Position numbers and translations under genes: made by a program
Notes under the pieces: model-generated
What the model was told of the DNA's origin: nothing
The model's database searches: none
The model's input: the letters and a program-made list of their open reading frames with translations, nothing else
In this document: piece after piece, positions 25,958 to 34,117 of the stretch
Layout: each line of letters begins with the position of its first letter
Position numbering within the stretch: position 1 is the stretch's first letter
Assembly: GCF_900114705.1 (NCBI RefSeq)
Contig: NZ_FOTW01000004.1
Coordinates: forward strand, 372,001-436,000
Origin: Rugamonas rubra
GTDB lineage: Bacteria; Pseudomonadota; Gammaproteobacteria; Burkholderiales; Burkholderiaceae_D
DNA: 64,000 nt
Reading direction: 5' to 3'

Positions 25958-26545
25958 CTACTTCAACAAACCAGCCAGCTCGACCGCCGTCTTGACCTGC
26001 ATCTTGTCGAAGATGTGGGCGCGGTGGACCTCGACGGTGCGCATGCTGATGCCCAGCTGGTCGGCCACCACCTTGTTCATTTTGCCGGCCAGGATCAGCT
26101 CGAGCACCTCGCGCTCGCGCGAGGACAGCGTGGCCAGGCGGGCGTGCACCGCCGCCAGCGCGCTGGCCTGGCGCGAGCCGGCCAGACCCTCCTGCACGCG
26201 GTCCATCAGCTGGTTGTCGTTGAAGGGCTTCTCGAAGAAGTCGAAGGCGCCGCGCTTGAGCGTGTCGACCGCCATCGGCACGTCGCCGTGGCCGGTCAGG
26301 AAGATCACCGGCAGGCGCTGCGCCAGGCCGCGCCCGGCCAGCAGGTCGAACAGGGCGACGCCGTTCATGTCCGGCATGCGCACGTCGAGCAGCACGCAGT
26401 CGCCCTCGGGGTCGAACTGGCCCTCCTTGACGTAGTCCAGGAACTGGGCGGCGCAGTCGTAGGCGCGCGCCGGGATGGCGCGCGAGGCGGCCAGCCAGGA
26501 CAGCGAATCGCGCACCACCGCTTCATCGTCGACGATATGCAGCAT
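25958..26545 (-). CDS. FixJ-family two-component response regulator
   Basis: 195 residues. Receiver domain (residues 1-120) has the phospho-acceptor Asp in VLLDVRMPDMNGV, the conserved Thr in FLTGHGDVPMAV and the Lys in FFEKPF. The LuxR-type HTH follows (LSSREREVLELILAGKMNKVVADQLGISMRTVEVHRAHIFDKM). It starts one base after the stop of the sensor kinase gene, so it is its cognate regulator. Divergent to the dctPQM operon, so it probably activates C4-dicarboxylate uptake (DctR/TtrR-like). Confidence 0.92.
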   Translation of the reverse strand: MLHIVDDEAVVRDSLSWLAASRAIPARAYDCAAQFLDYVKEGQFDPEGDCVLLDVRMPDMNGVALFDLLAGRGLAQRLPVIFLTGHGDVPMAVDTLKRGAFDFFEKPFNDNQLMDRVQEGLAGSRQASALAAVHARLATLSSREREVLELILAGKMNKVVADQLGISMRTVEVHRAHIFDKMQVKTAVELAGLLK

Positions 26546-26546
26546 G

Positions 26547-28580
26547 TTATTTGTCTCCTTCTGGCGCCGTCCGGTCCGGGGCGGCCGGCAGCGCGAATGT
26601 GAATATGGTACCGCCGTTCGGGTTGGCGCGGTGGTTCAGCGTGCCGCCGTGGAACTCGATGGCGGTGCGGCAGATGTTCAGGCCCATGCCCATGCCCTCG
26701 GCCTTGGTCGAGAAGAAGGGCGAGAACAGCCGCTCGGCCACCTCCCGCGGAATGCCGTGGCCCTGGTCGATCACCGACACCACCACCTGGCCGGCGCCGG
26801 CGTCATATTCGGCCAGCACGCTGAGCACGCGGCGCTGCGGCGGAATGTGGGCCATCGCCTCGATGGCGTTGCGCGTCAGGTTGAGCAGCACCTGCTCGAT
26901 CAGCATGCGGTCGGCCAGCACCGGCGGCAGCCCGGCCGGCAGGCTGGTCTGGAAGGCGACGTAGTATTGGCGCGCCTGCAGCTCGATCAGCGCGCGGATG
27001 CCGTCGAGCAGCCCGGCGATGGCCACCGCCTGCCGCTCCGGTTCGCGCTTCTTGACGAACTCGTGCACGCTGCGGATGATCTGGCCGGCGCGCTGGGCCT
27101 GGGCGCCGGCCTGCTCCAAGGCCGGGCGCAGCATGGCGCCGTCGACCGCCGCGCCGGACTGCTCGGCCCGCGCCAGCACGTTGAGGGCGCCGGTGGTGTA
27201 GCTGGAGATGGCCGCCAGCGGCTGGTTCAGCTCGTGCGCCAGCATCGACGAGATCTCGCCCATCGTCGCCAGGCGGGCGCTGGCCTGCAGCTTTTCCTGC
27301 TGTTGGCGGTTGAGCTCCTCGATGCGCTTGCGGTCGGAGATGTCGAGGATCGAGCCCATCCAGCCGGTCTGGCGGCCGTCCTTGTCGACCAGCGGCGCCT
27401 CGAAGATCAGCACCGGCACCCGTTCGCCGTCGGCGCGCTGGAAGATGGTCTCGAACTGCGGCGTGATGGTGCCGGCCAGCACGCCGGCGAAGCGCTGCTG
27501 GTACTCGGCCATGGCCTCCGGCGCCCAGTAGGGCATGGGCGGCAGCTTGCCCACCAGCTCCTCCGGCGGGTAGCCGACGATCTGGCAGAAGGCCGGGTTG
27601 ACGTAGGTGACGCGGCCCTCCAGGTCGCGCGCGCGCAGGCCGGTCACCAGCGAGTTCTCCATCGCCGTGCGGAACGACATCTGCTGGCGCAGCGCGCCCT
27701 CGGCGGCCAGCCGGCGCGAGATGTGGCCCCACAGCGCGAGCAGGCTCCACAGCAGCCCCAGCGACAGCACGATGACCGAGCCGACCAGCAGGTTGGGCAG
27801 CAGCTTGGGCGCGCTCTTGACACTGTCGGTGACCAGGGTGATGGTGGCGCCGGGCAGGTCGAGCGCGCGCTTGTGGGTGTAGACGCCGTGGCCCGGGCCG
27901 GCGGCGGCGCGCCGCGCCAGCACCTTGTCGTCGCGGTCGATCAGGGTCACCTGGTTGTCCTGGGCAAACCACCAGGGCACCATTTCCTCGAGCAGGTCGG
28001 CGGTCTGGTAGGTCGCCACCAGGCTGCCCAGGTAGGTCTCGCCGCGGTAGATCGGCTGGTGGTAGTCCATCATCACGGCGGCCGGCGCGGCGCGCGGCGC
28101 GGCCGTCTGCGCCTCCGGCTGCACGTAGCGGCCGTTGCGCGTGCGCCGCGCCTGGTCGGCGGTGGTGCGCGAGGCCTCGGACAGGGCGGCCGGGGCGCCC
28201 GGCGCCGGCTCGCCGTCGCTGGCGGCCTGGACGCGGCCCTGCGGGTCGATCCAGACGATTTTTTGCAGCTCGTGGCCGTTCTTCAGCAGGCGCGCCATGC
28301 GCTCGCGCAGGCGCTCGCCCGACAGTTGGCCGGCGGCGATCTCGCCGGCCAGGCCGCGCAGGCTGTCCTCGTCGCGGCCGAGCTGGAAGCGGATGGTCTG
28401 CTCGACCCACAGGGTGTCGGCGATCAGCTGCTCCTGCCGCTCGTTGCTCTCCATCTGGCGCGCCTGCCAGGGCAGCCAGATGAGAATCGCCAGAAAAAAC
28501 AACAGTAGAACGACGGGCAGCAGCCAGCGCAGCGGGGTGCTGAACTGGAGGCGGCGGGCTAGGGTGGGGGGCATGGGCAT
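26547..28580 (-). CDS. PAS sensor histidine kinase (DctS/DctB-like)
   Basis: 677 residues in the chosen frame. A transmembrane helix (LRWLLPVVLLLFFLAILIWLPW, about 18-39), a periplasmic sensor region and a second helix (VGSVIVLSLGLLWSLLALWGH, about 270-290) are followed by a PAS/PAC domain (SLVTGLRARDLEGRVTYVNPAF, MGSILDIS), a HisKA domain with phospho-His in HELNQPL, and the ATPase (NLTRNAIEAM, VIDQGHGIP, GMGMGLNICR). The frame stays open upstream of 28580; MPMPPTLARRL is the most plausible start, but no strong ribosome-binding site is seen. It partners the FixJ-type regulator and faces dctPQM, so it probably senses a dicarboxylate. Confidence 0.9.
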   Translation of the reverse strand: MPMPPTLARRLQFSTPLRWLLPVVLLLFFLAILIWLPWQARQMESNERQEQLIADTLWVEQTIRFQLGRDEDSLRGLAGEIAAGQLSGERLRERMARLLKNGHELQKIVWIDPQGRVQAASDGEPAPGAPAALSEASRTTADQARRTRNGRYVQPEAQTAAPRAAPAAVMMDYHQPIYRGETYLGSLVATYQTADLLEEMVPWWFAQDNQVTLIDRDDKVLARRAAAGPGHGVYTHKRALDLPGATITLVTDSVKSAPKLLPNLLVGSVIVLSLGLLWSLLALWGHISRRLAAEGALRQQMSFRTAMENSLVTGLRARDLEGRVTYVNPAFCQIVGYPPEELVGKLPPMPYWAPEAMAEYQQRFAGVLAGTITPQFETIFQRADGERVPVLIFEAPLVDKDGRQTGWMGSILDISDRKRIEELNRQQQEKLQASARLATMGEISSMLAHELNQPLAAISSYTTGALNVLARAEQSGAAVDGAMLRPALEQAGAQAQRAGQIIRSVHEFVKKREPERQAVAIAGLLDGIRALIELQARQYYVAFQTSLPAGLPPVLADRMLIEQVLLNLTRNAIEAMAHIPPQRRVLSVLAEYDAGAGQVVVSVIDQGHGIPREVAERLFSPFFSTKAEGMGMGLNICRTAIEFHGGTLNHRANPNGGTIFTFALPAAPDRTAPEGDK

Positions 28581-28734
28581 GGGCCGGTCAGGGTAGCGGC
28601 TGGCGCTTGTGGCGGTATTGTGGTTTTCCACAGTTGCGCCGCAGAACGCATTCGGTGAATATCGGCGATAATCCGGCCGATTCGTTATTGGGCCTGGGCA
28701 CAATAATAAAGTATTTATCCACCTTGGAGACACT

Positions 28735-29721
28735 ATGAAATTGCAAGCCACCCTGGCCGCGCTGTGCGCCGCCTTCTGCCTCAACGCCTCCGCGCAAGCG
28801 CCCATCGTCATCAAGTTCAGCCACGTGGTCGCCATCGACACGCCGAAGGGCCAGGCCGCCGAGCGCTTCAAGCAGCTGGCTGAGAAGGGCACCAACGGCC
28901 GCGTCAAGGTCGAGCTGTATCCGAACAGCCAACTGTACAAGGACAAGGAAGAGCTCGAGGCGCTGCAACTGGGCGCCGTGCAGATGCTGGCGCCGTCGCT
29001 GGCCAAGTTCGGCCCGCTGGGCGTCAAGGAGTTCGAGGCCTTCGACCTGCCGTTCATCTTCCCCAGCAAGACCGCGCTGTACAACGTGACCGAGGGCGAG
29101 ATCGGCAAGGGCCTGCTGAAAAAACTCGAAGGCAAGGGCATCACCGGCCTGGCCTTCTGGGACAACGGCTTCAAGGTGATGTCGGCCAACAAGCCGCTGC
29201 GCGCGCCGGCCGACTTCAAGGGCCTGAAGATGCGCATCCAGTCGTCCAAGGTGCTCGACGCGCAGATGCGCGCGCTGGGCGCCAACCCGCAGGTGCTGGC
29301 CTTCTCCGAGGTCTACCAGGCGCTGCAGACCGGCGTGGTCGACGGCACCGAGAACCCGCCGTCGAACATGTACACGCAGAAGATGCACGAGGTGCAAAAG
29401 CACGTCACGGTGTCCAACCACGGCTACCTGGGCTACGCCGTGATCGTCAACAAGAAGTTCTGGGACGGCCTGCCGCCGGACATCCGCAGCGCCCTCGACA
29501 AGGCGATGAAGGAAGCCACCACCTTCGAAAAAGCCATCGCCCAGCGCGACAACGACCTGGCCCTGGAAGCGATCAAAAAGACCGGCAAGACCGCGATCTA
29601 CACCCTCAGCGTGAAGGAGCAGGCCGAATGGCGCCGCCTGCTGCTGCCGGTGCAGAAGGACATGGAAGGCCGTATCGGGAAAGACCTGATCTCGGCCATC
29701 AACAAGGAAGCGGCCAAGTAA
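28735..29721 (+). CDS. dctP: TRAP transporter C4-dicarboxylate-binding protein DctP
   Basis: 328 residues with a signal peptide (MKLQATLAALCAAFCLNASA). DctP-family hallmarks are IKFSHVVAIDTPKGQAAERF, VELYPNSQLYKDKEELEALQLG, the FDLPFIF segment, LRAPADFKGLKMRIQSSKV (with the carboxylate-binding Arg) and VVDGTENPPSNMYTQK. It captures C4-dicarboxylates in the periplasm and delivers them to DctQM. First gene of dctPQM; a CTTGGAG site precedes the ATG. Confidence 0.95.
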   Translation: MKLQATLAALCAAFCLNASAQAPIVIKFSHVVAIDTPKGQAAERFKQLAEKGTNGRVKVELYPNSQLYKDKEELEALQLGAVQMLAPSLAKFGPLGVKEFEAFDLPFIFPSKTALYNVTEGEIGKGLLKKLEGKGITGLAFWDNGFKVMSANKPLRAPADFKGLKMRIQSSKVLDAQMRALGANPQVLAFSEVYQALQTGVVDGTENPPSNMYTQKMHEVQKHVTVSNHGYLGYAVIVNKKFWDGLPPDIRSALDKAMKEATTFEKAIAQRDNDLALEAIKKTGKTAIYTLSVKEQAEWRRLLLPVQKDMEGRIGKDLISAINKEAAK

Positions 29722-29733
29722 TTCTGCGCCCGC

Positions 29734-29756
29734 GCGGGACGGCAGCGCCGTCCCGC
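29734..29756 (+). terminator. Intra-operon hairpin between dctP and dctQ
   Basis: GCGGGACGGC (29734-29743) pairs perfectly with GCCGTCCCGC (29747-29756) around a 3-nt loop, followed by CTTGTTTC. A hairpin at this position would stabilise or partially terminate the transcript, giving more DctP than DctQM, as binding-protein genes often need. Confidence 0.7.
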
Positions 29757-29783
29757 CTTGTTTCCCTTCTCTGAAAGACCACC

Positions 29784-30356
29784 ATGAAATTCCTGGACCA
29801 CCTGGAAGAATGGTTGATCGCGTCCCTGATGGGCGCGGCCACCATCATCGTCTTCATCGCGGTGCTGCACCGCTACCTGGCCGGCCTGCCCATCCCCGGC
29901 CTGCAAGACTACCTAATTCAAATCAACACCAGCTGGGCGCAAGAGCTGTGCATCTATATGTTCGTCTGGATGGCCAAGTTCGGCGCCGCCTACGGCGTGC
30001 GCACCGGCATCCACGTCGGCGTCGACGTGCTGATCAACCGCATGAACCCGCGCTGGCACAAGCGTTTCGTGTTCTTCGGCCTGCTCGCCGGCGCCGTCTT
30101 CACCGGCATCGTCGGCACCCTGGGCGCCAGCTTCGTGTGGGAAATCGGCCACACCGACCAGACCTCGTCCGACCTGGAAGTGCCGATGTGGATCGTCTAC
30201 CTGGCCGTGCCGCTCGGCTCCTACCTGATGTGCTTCCGCTTCCTGCAGGTGGTGGTGTCCTACGCCCGCACCGGGGCGCTGCCCAAACATGACCATTCCC
30301 ACGTCGAGGGACTGGAAGAAGAACTCGCGCACGACGCGCCGGGAGCCAAAGCATGA
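29784..30356 (+). CDS. dctQ: TRAP transporter small membrane subunit DctQ
   Basis: 190 residues with four predicted transmembrane segments (around residues 12-32, 54-75, 94-115, 137-158). The SWAQELCIYMFVWMAKFGAAYGVRTG stretch is characteristic of DctQ. It forms the membrane complex with DctM. A hydrophilic His/Glu-rich C-terminal tail is present. Its stop overlaps the dctM start by ATGA. Confidence 0.94.
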   Translation: MKFLDHLEEWLIASLMGAATIIVFIAVLHRYLAGLPIPGLQDYLIQINTSWAQELCIYMFVWMAKFGAAYGVRTGIHVGVDVLINRMNPRWHKRFVFFGLLAGAVFTGIVGTLGASFVWEIGHTDQTSSDLEVPMWIVYLAVPLGSYLMCFRFLQVVVSYARTGALPKHDHSHVEGLEEELAHDAPGAKA

Positions 30357-31633
30357 ACGCCATGATCATTTTCGTCCTGCTGCTGGCGCTGATGCTGACC
30401 GGCATGCCGATCTCCATCTCGCTCGGCCTGACCGTGCTGACCTTCCTGTTCACCATGACCAGCGTGCCGATCGAATCGGTGGCGCTGAAGATCTTCACCG
30501 GCATCGAGAAGTTCGAGATCATGGCGATCCCGTTCTTCATCCTGGCCGGCAACTTCCTCACCCATGGCGGGGTGGCGCGGCGCATGATCAACTTCGCCAG
30601 CTCGATGGTCGGCCACTGGCACGGCGGCCTGGCGCTGGCCGGCGTGCTGGCCTGCGCGCTGTTCGCCGCCGTCTCGGGCTCGAGCCCGGCGACGGTGGTG
30701 GCGATCGGTTCGATCATCCTGCCGGCCATGGTCAAGCAGGGCTATCCGAAGGGCTTCGGCGCCGGCGTGATCACCACCTCGGGCGCGCTGGGCATCCTGA
30801 TCCCGCCGTCGATCGTGATGGTGATGTACTCGGTCACCACCAACACCTCGGTGGGCAAGCTGTTCATGGCCGGCGTCATCCCCGGCATCATGCTGGCCTT
30901 CCTGCTCGGCCTGACCACCTGGTTCCTGGCGCGCAAGCACAACTATCCGCGCCTGCGCAAGGCCAGTTGGGGAGAGCGTTTCGCCGCCTTCAAGAAGAGC
31001 GCCTGGGGCTTGTTGCTGATCGTCATCGTCATGGGCGGCATCTACACCGGCGCCTTCACGCCGACCGAGGCCGCCGCGATGGCCGCCGTCTACGCCTTCG
31101 TCATCGCCGTGTTCGTCTACAAGGACTTGAAGATCAAACAAGTCGGCAAGGTGCTGCTGGACTCGGCGGCGATGTCGGCGATGCTGCTCTACATCATCAC
31201 CAACGCCGTGCTGTTCTCCTTCCTGATGACCAGCGAAAACATCCCGCAGGCCATGGCGGAATGGATCACCGGCCAGGGCCTGGGGGTCGTCACGTTCCTT
31301 CTGGTTGTCAATATTTTGCTGCTATTGGCCGGCAACGTCATGGAACCGTCGTCGATCGTGCTGATTATGGCGCCCATCCTGTTCCCGGTGGCGATGAAGC
31401 TGGGGATCGATCCGGTGCACTTCGGCATCCTGATCGTGGTCAATATGGAGGTCGGCATGTGCCATCCGCCGGTCGGCCTGAACCTGTACGTGGCCTCCGG
31501 CATCACCAAGATGGGCATCTCCGAGTTGACCGTCGCCGTGCTGCCGTGGCTGCTGACTATGCTCGGCTTCCTGGTGTTGATCACTTACGTACCACAGATT
31601 TCGCTGTGGTTGCCAAATTTAATTTACTCTTAA
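30353..31633 (+). CDS. dctM: TRAP transporter large permease DctM
   Basis: 426 residues with about 11-12 hydrophobic segments. DctM hallmarks include FEIMAIPFFILAGNFLTHGGVARR, SGSSPATVVAIGSIILPAM, GALGILIPPSIVMVMYSV, GAFTPTEAAAMAAVYAF and GMCHPPVGLNLYV. It carries out Na+- or H+-coupled dicarboxylate import. Translationally coupled to dctQ. The closest strong terminator is about 280 bp downstream. Confidence 0.96.
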   Translation: MNAMIIFVLLLALMLTGMPISISLGLTVLTFLFTMTSVPIESVALKIFTGIEKFEIMAIPFFILAGNFLTHGGVARRMINFASSMVGHWHGGLALAGVLACALFAAVSGSSPATVVAIGSIILPAMVKQGYPKGFGAGVITTSGALGILIPPSIVMVMYSVTTNTSVGKLFMAGVIPGIMLAFLLGLTTWFLARKHNYPRLRKASWGERFAAFKKSAWGLLLIVIVMGGIYTGAFTPTEAAAMAAVYAFVIAVFVYKDLKIKQVGKVLLDSAAMSAMLLYIITNAVLFSFLMTSENIPQAMAEWITGQGLGVVTFLLVVNILLLLAGNVMEPSSIVLIMAPILFPVAMKLGIDPVHFGILIVVNMEVGMCHPPVGLNLYVASGITKMGISELTVAVLPWLLTMLGFLVLITYVPQISLWLPNLIYS

Positions 31634-31915
31634 ACTAGGCGTGTTCCGGCGCTCAAAAAAAGCTGGGAAAAAGCCATTCAGGTACGTTATGATGGCGTCG
31701 CTGTCGGACATATAACTCATAAGGATATGTTCCCGACGAGCAAAGGACACGCAGTATTAGTTGGTGGGGAGTGTGTATAAAAACGGCTTCAAAGCCGGCC
31801 ATATATCGAGGAGACACACGTTTTACAGAATGCTGTTGGCATCATCGCTGCAAGCGCACCACAAGCGCGCTACAGCCAGAGTCAAACGGCCGGAAACGTG
31901 AAGCAGGATTTCGGG
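31634..31915 (+). other. Long gap after dctM with inverted repeats; possible small RNA or long 3' UTR
   Basis: No credible protein gene. A -10-like TATGAT (31688-31693) is followed by a hairpin pairing TCGGACATAT (31704-31713) with ATATGTTCCCGA (31725-31736), then a second element pairing CGGCTT with AAGCCG near 31784-31797 inside GTGTGT/ACACAC flanks. The stretch ends at a strong terminator (31916-31940). Either it is the dctM 3' UTR or an independent RNA of roughly 240 nt. Confidence 0.35.
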
Positions 31916-31940
31916 GCGCACCGCAAGGTGCGCTTTTTTT
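31916..31940 (+). terminator. Strong rho-independent terminator
   Basis: GCGCACC (31916-31922), loop GCAA, GGTGCGC (31927-31933), then seven Ts. Canonical intrinsic terminator upstream of ogt and 283 bp downstream of dctM. Confidence 0.9.
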
Positions 31941-32017
31941 CGTCCAGAGGTTCTACAATGTGTGCAGAATTGCCACAAGCGCTGTAGTTTGGATGAGACA
32001 AAAGGACAACTTGCGTG

Positions 32018-32539
32018 ATGAAAAAACAACAGGGTAGCGAGCTTTTTTCCGCCATCGTGGAGCTGCCCTTCGGCAAGCTCGGGGTCCGCACGGCGGGCCA
32101 GCTGGTGACCGAATTGTGCTACCTGGCGCCGCACTTCGAGGCCAAGCCGGCGCAGGACGCGGTGGCCGAGCTGGCCGCCGGCCAGTTGGCGCGCTACTGC
32201 GCCGACCCGGACTTCGTCTTCGCGCTGCCGCTGGCGCGGGTCGGCAGCGAGTTCCAGCGCAAGGTGTGGGACAGCATCGCCGCGATTCCGCGCGGCAGCG
32301 TGCGCACCTACGGCGAGCTGGCGCGCCATATCGGCTCGGCGCCGCGCGCGGTGGGCCAGGCCTGCGGCGCCAACTGGTTCCCGCTGGTGGTGCCCTGCCA
32401 CCGCGTGACGTCGGCCTCCGGCCTGGGCGGCTTCGCCCACAGCGACGACCAGAACGGCTTCCTGCTCGGCGTCAAGCGCTGGCTGCTGGCACACGAGGGG
32501 GCGAGCGAATACGCATGGCAACAGACAACCCTGCTCTGA
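32018..32539 (+). CDS. ogt: Methylated-DNA--[protein]-cysteine S-methyltransferase
   Basis: 173 residues. The active-site motif is VPCHRV with acceptor Cys at residue 127; the DNA-binding helix RKVWDSIAAIPRGSVRTYGELA (about 81-102) and the SASGLGGFA tail are typical. It repairs O6-alkylguanine and O4-alkylthymine by suicide transfer. NWFPLVVP replaces the usual NPxPxxxP before the catalytic site, as in some Ogt-type proteins. The ATG at 32018 has AAGGAC upstream. Its 3' end overlaps xerD by 25 bp. Confidence 0.93.
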   Translation: MKKQQGSELFSAIVELPFGKLGVRTAGQLVTELCYLAPHFEAKPAQDAVAELAAGQLARYCADPDFVFALPLARVGSEFQRKVWDSIAAIPRGSVRTYGELARHIGSAPRAVGQACGANWFPLVVPCHRVTSASGLGGFAHSDDQNGFLLGVKRWLLAHEGASEYAWQQTTLL

Positions 32540-33417
32540 TCGACGAGTTCTGCGACAGCCTGTGGCTGGAGGACGGCCTGTCGAAGAACACCCTGGAGGC
32601 CTACCGGCGCGACCTGCGCCTGTTCGCCCGCTGGCTCGAGGTCAAGCGGCCCGAGCTGGCCAACCTGCACGCCGTGACCACGCCCGACATCGACGCCTAC
32701 TTCGCCGCGCGCCACGAGGAGACCAAGGCCAGCTCGTCGAACCGGCGCCTGTCGGTGCTCAAGCGCTTCTACCAGCTGGCGCTGCGGCAGCGCCACATCG
32801 CCGCCGACCCCTGCCTGAACCTAGCCTCGGCCAAGCAGGCGACGCGCTTCGTCCACACGCTCAGCGAGGCGCAGGTGGAGGCGCTGCTGGCCGCGCCCGA
32901 CGTGGCCACGCCGCTCGGCCTGCGCGAGCGCACCATGCTGGAGTTGATGTACGCCAGCGGCTTGCGGGTGTCCGAGCTGACCACCTTGAAGACCCTGGAG
33001 CTGAGCCTGAACGACGGCGTGCTGCGCATCACCGGCAAGGGCGCCAAGACGCGGCTGGTGCCGTTCGGCGCGCAGGCGCGCCTGTGGCTGGAGCGCTACA
33101 TGAAGGAGGCGCGCGGCGTGATCCTCGACGGCCAGGTCGACGACGCCCTGTTCGTTACCCGGCGCGGCGGGGCGATGACGCGGCAGATGTTCTGGGTGTT
33201 GATTAAAAAGCACGCGCAGAAGGCCGGCATCACGGCGCCGCTGTCGCCGCACACCCTGCGCCACGCCTTCGCCACCCATCTGTTGAACCACGGCGCCGAC
33301 CTGCGCGTCGTGCAGTTGCTTCTGGGACACTCCGACATCTCGACCACGCAGATCTATACCCATGTGGCGCGGGAACGACTGAAACGCCTGCACGCCGAGC
33401 ACCATCCGCGTGGCTGA
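32515..33417 (+). CDS. xerD: Site-specific tyrosine recombinase XerD
   Basis: 300 residues, the usual length. The SAM-like N-terminal domain (residues 5-90) and catalytic domain are complete: R151 (ASGLRVSEL), K175 (TGKGAKTR), H246/R249 (HTLRHAFATH), H272 (LGHSDISTTQ) and nucleophile Y281 (IYTH). With XerC it resolves chromosome dimers at dif. The start lies inside the end of ogt (25-bp overlap), implying coupled expression of a DNA-repair enzyme and the recombinase. Confidence 0.96.
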   Translation: MATDNPALIDEFCDSLWLEDGLSKNTLEAYRRDLRLFARWLEVKRPELANLHAVTTPDIDAYFAARHEETKASSSNRRLSVLKRFYQLALRQRHIAADPCLNLASAKQATRFVHTLSEAQVEALLAAPDVATPLGLRERTMLELMYASGLRVSELTTLKTLELSLNDGVLRITGKGAKTRLVPFGAQARLWLERYMKEARGVILDGQVDDALFVTRRGGAMTRQMFWVLIKKHAQKAGITAPLSPHTLRHAFATHLLNHGADLRVVQLLLGHSDISTTQIYTHVARERLKRLHAEHHPRG

Positions 33418-33511
33418 GCGGGGGTTTTGCTGTTCTGGATTACTTGTGTCGGTCATATCTGCGTCATAATGTGACCTAAGTAAGTCAACATCGTGAATAT
33501 AGAGGTAGCAA

Positions 33512-33694
33512 ATGGCAAAGACAAATTTCCAGTACGAGAAGCGGCAACGCGAGTTAGAGAAGAAGAAGAAGGCCGACGAAAAAGCCAAGCGCAAGGCAGA
33601 ATTGAAGAACACGCCGGGCGGCGAGGGCGAAGCGGAGCCGGATGAGGCCGACGCTGACGGCGACGCCGCCGAGGGCGAGACGCCGGCGGCATAA
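33512..33694 (+). CDS. Small highly charged protein of unknown function
   Basis: 60 residues. The N-terminal half (MAKTNFQYEKRQRELEKKKK, then further Lys/Glu/Ala) should form a basic helix; the C-terminal half is acidic and Gly/Asp/Glu-rich (about residues 35-57). GAGGT precedes the ATG. Similar short Lys-rich proteins beginning MAKxxFQYEKRQRE are annotated as hypothetical in betaproteobacteria, so it is likely real, but no function can be assigned; nucleic-acid binding is only suggested by its charge. Confidence 0.75.
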   Translation: MAKTNFQYEKRQRELEKKKKADEKAKRKAELKNTPGGEGEAEPDEADADGDAAEGETPAA

Positions 33695-33787
33695 GGCGCT
33701 GCGGCGGACGGCGAAAGGCGCTAGAGCAGCCCCGGCCCCAGCGTGGGCGGGTTTCGCCTGTCACCGCCGATGCCGAAGAGACTGGCT

Positions 33788-33821
33788 AAAATGCCGTTCA
33801 GTTGATGCTGGGCGGCATTTT
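33788..33821. terminator. Probable terminator after the small charged protein
   Basis: AAAATGCCG (33788-33796) pairs with CGGCATTTT (33813-33821), extended by further Ts. The A-rich 5' side would serve the opposite strand too. Confidence 0.6.
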
Positions 33822-33856
33822 TGCTTTTAGGGGAACCTGGTTCAGGAACCGGAACC

Positions 33857-33978
33857 GGGAACCGGGGTCAGGGAACCGGGGTCAGTGCCGACATTCGGAC
33901 ACTGACTCAGCAGTAAAGAAGCTTGGTGGCGTAGGGTCTATGGTTGAGGTCGTGTCCGAATGTCGGCACTGACCCCGG
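33857..33978. mobile_element. MITE/REP-like element with 27-bp perfect terminal inverted repeats
   Basis: Arms at 33876-33902 and 33952-33978 are exact reverse complements over 27 bp (left arm begins CCGGGGTCAGTGCCGACATT). They enclose a 49-bp centre without coding capacity. Directly left is a tandem duplication of GGGAACCGGGGTCA (33857-33870 and 33871-33884). The arms begin with GGGGTCAG, the same half-core as the dispersed palindromes. It lies between convergent genes (small charged protein and RND permease). It looks like a non-autonomous element moved by a transposase elsewhere in the genome. Confidence 0.75.
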
Positions 33979-34012
33979 GGTTCTAGGCTGGATGCAAGCT
34001 TGATGCAGTGCA

Positions 34013-34047
34013 TAAAAAAACCGGGCGCAGGCCCGGTTTGGTCTTTT
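34013..34047 (-). terminator. Terminator downstream of the RND permease
   Basis: AAACCGGGC (34018-34026) and GCCCGGTTT (34031-34039) form a perfect 9-bp stem. On the minus strand it is followed by a T-run (A-run 34013-34020); GGTCTTTT follows on the plus strand, so it may work both ways. Confidence 0.8.
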
Positions 34048-34117
34048 AACGGCAAGGGCAAGGCCGCCGCATCGTCCCCGCCAGCGCGGGGACGAGTCAA
34101 GCGACCGTTGCGGCGGC

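Noticed and set aside
28580-28734. Possible sigma-54 promoter for dctPQM (TGGGCAC near 28697)
   Set aside because: No GC element follows at the required 10-nt spacing, and the regulator is FixJ-type rather than an NtrC-type activator.
28580-29285. Upstream extension of the sensor kinase frame to 29285
   Set aside because: The extension is antisense to dctP; the membrane anchor begins right after 28580.
31771-32037. An 88-codon frame between dctM and ogt
   Set aside because: It spans a strong intrinsic terminator and has no coding signature.
33857-33978. CRISPR-like repeat array
   Set aside because: There is only one inverted-arm pair and one short tandem duplication; no regular repeat-spacer pattern exists here or elsewhere in the window.
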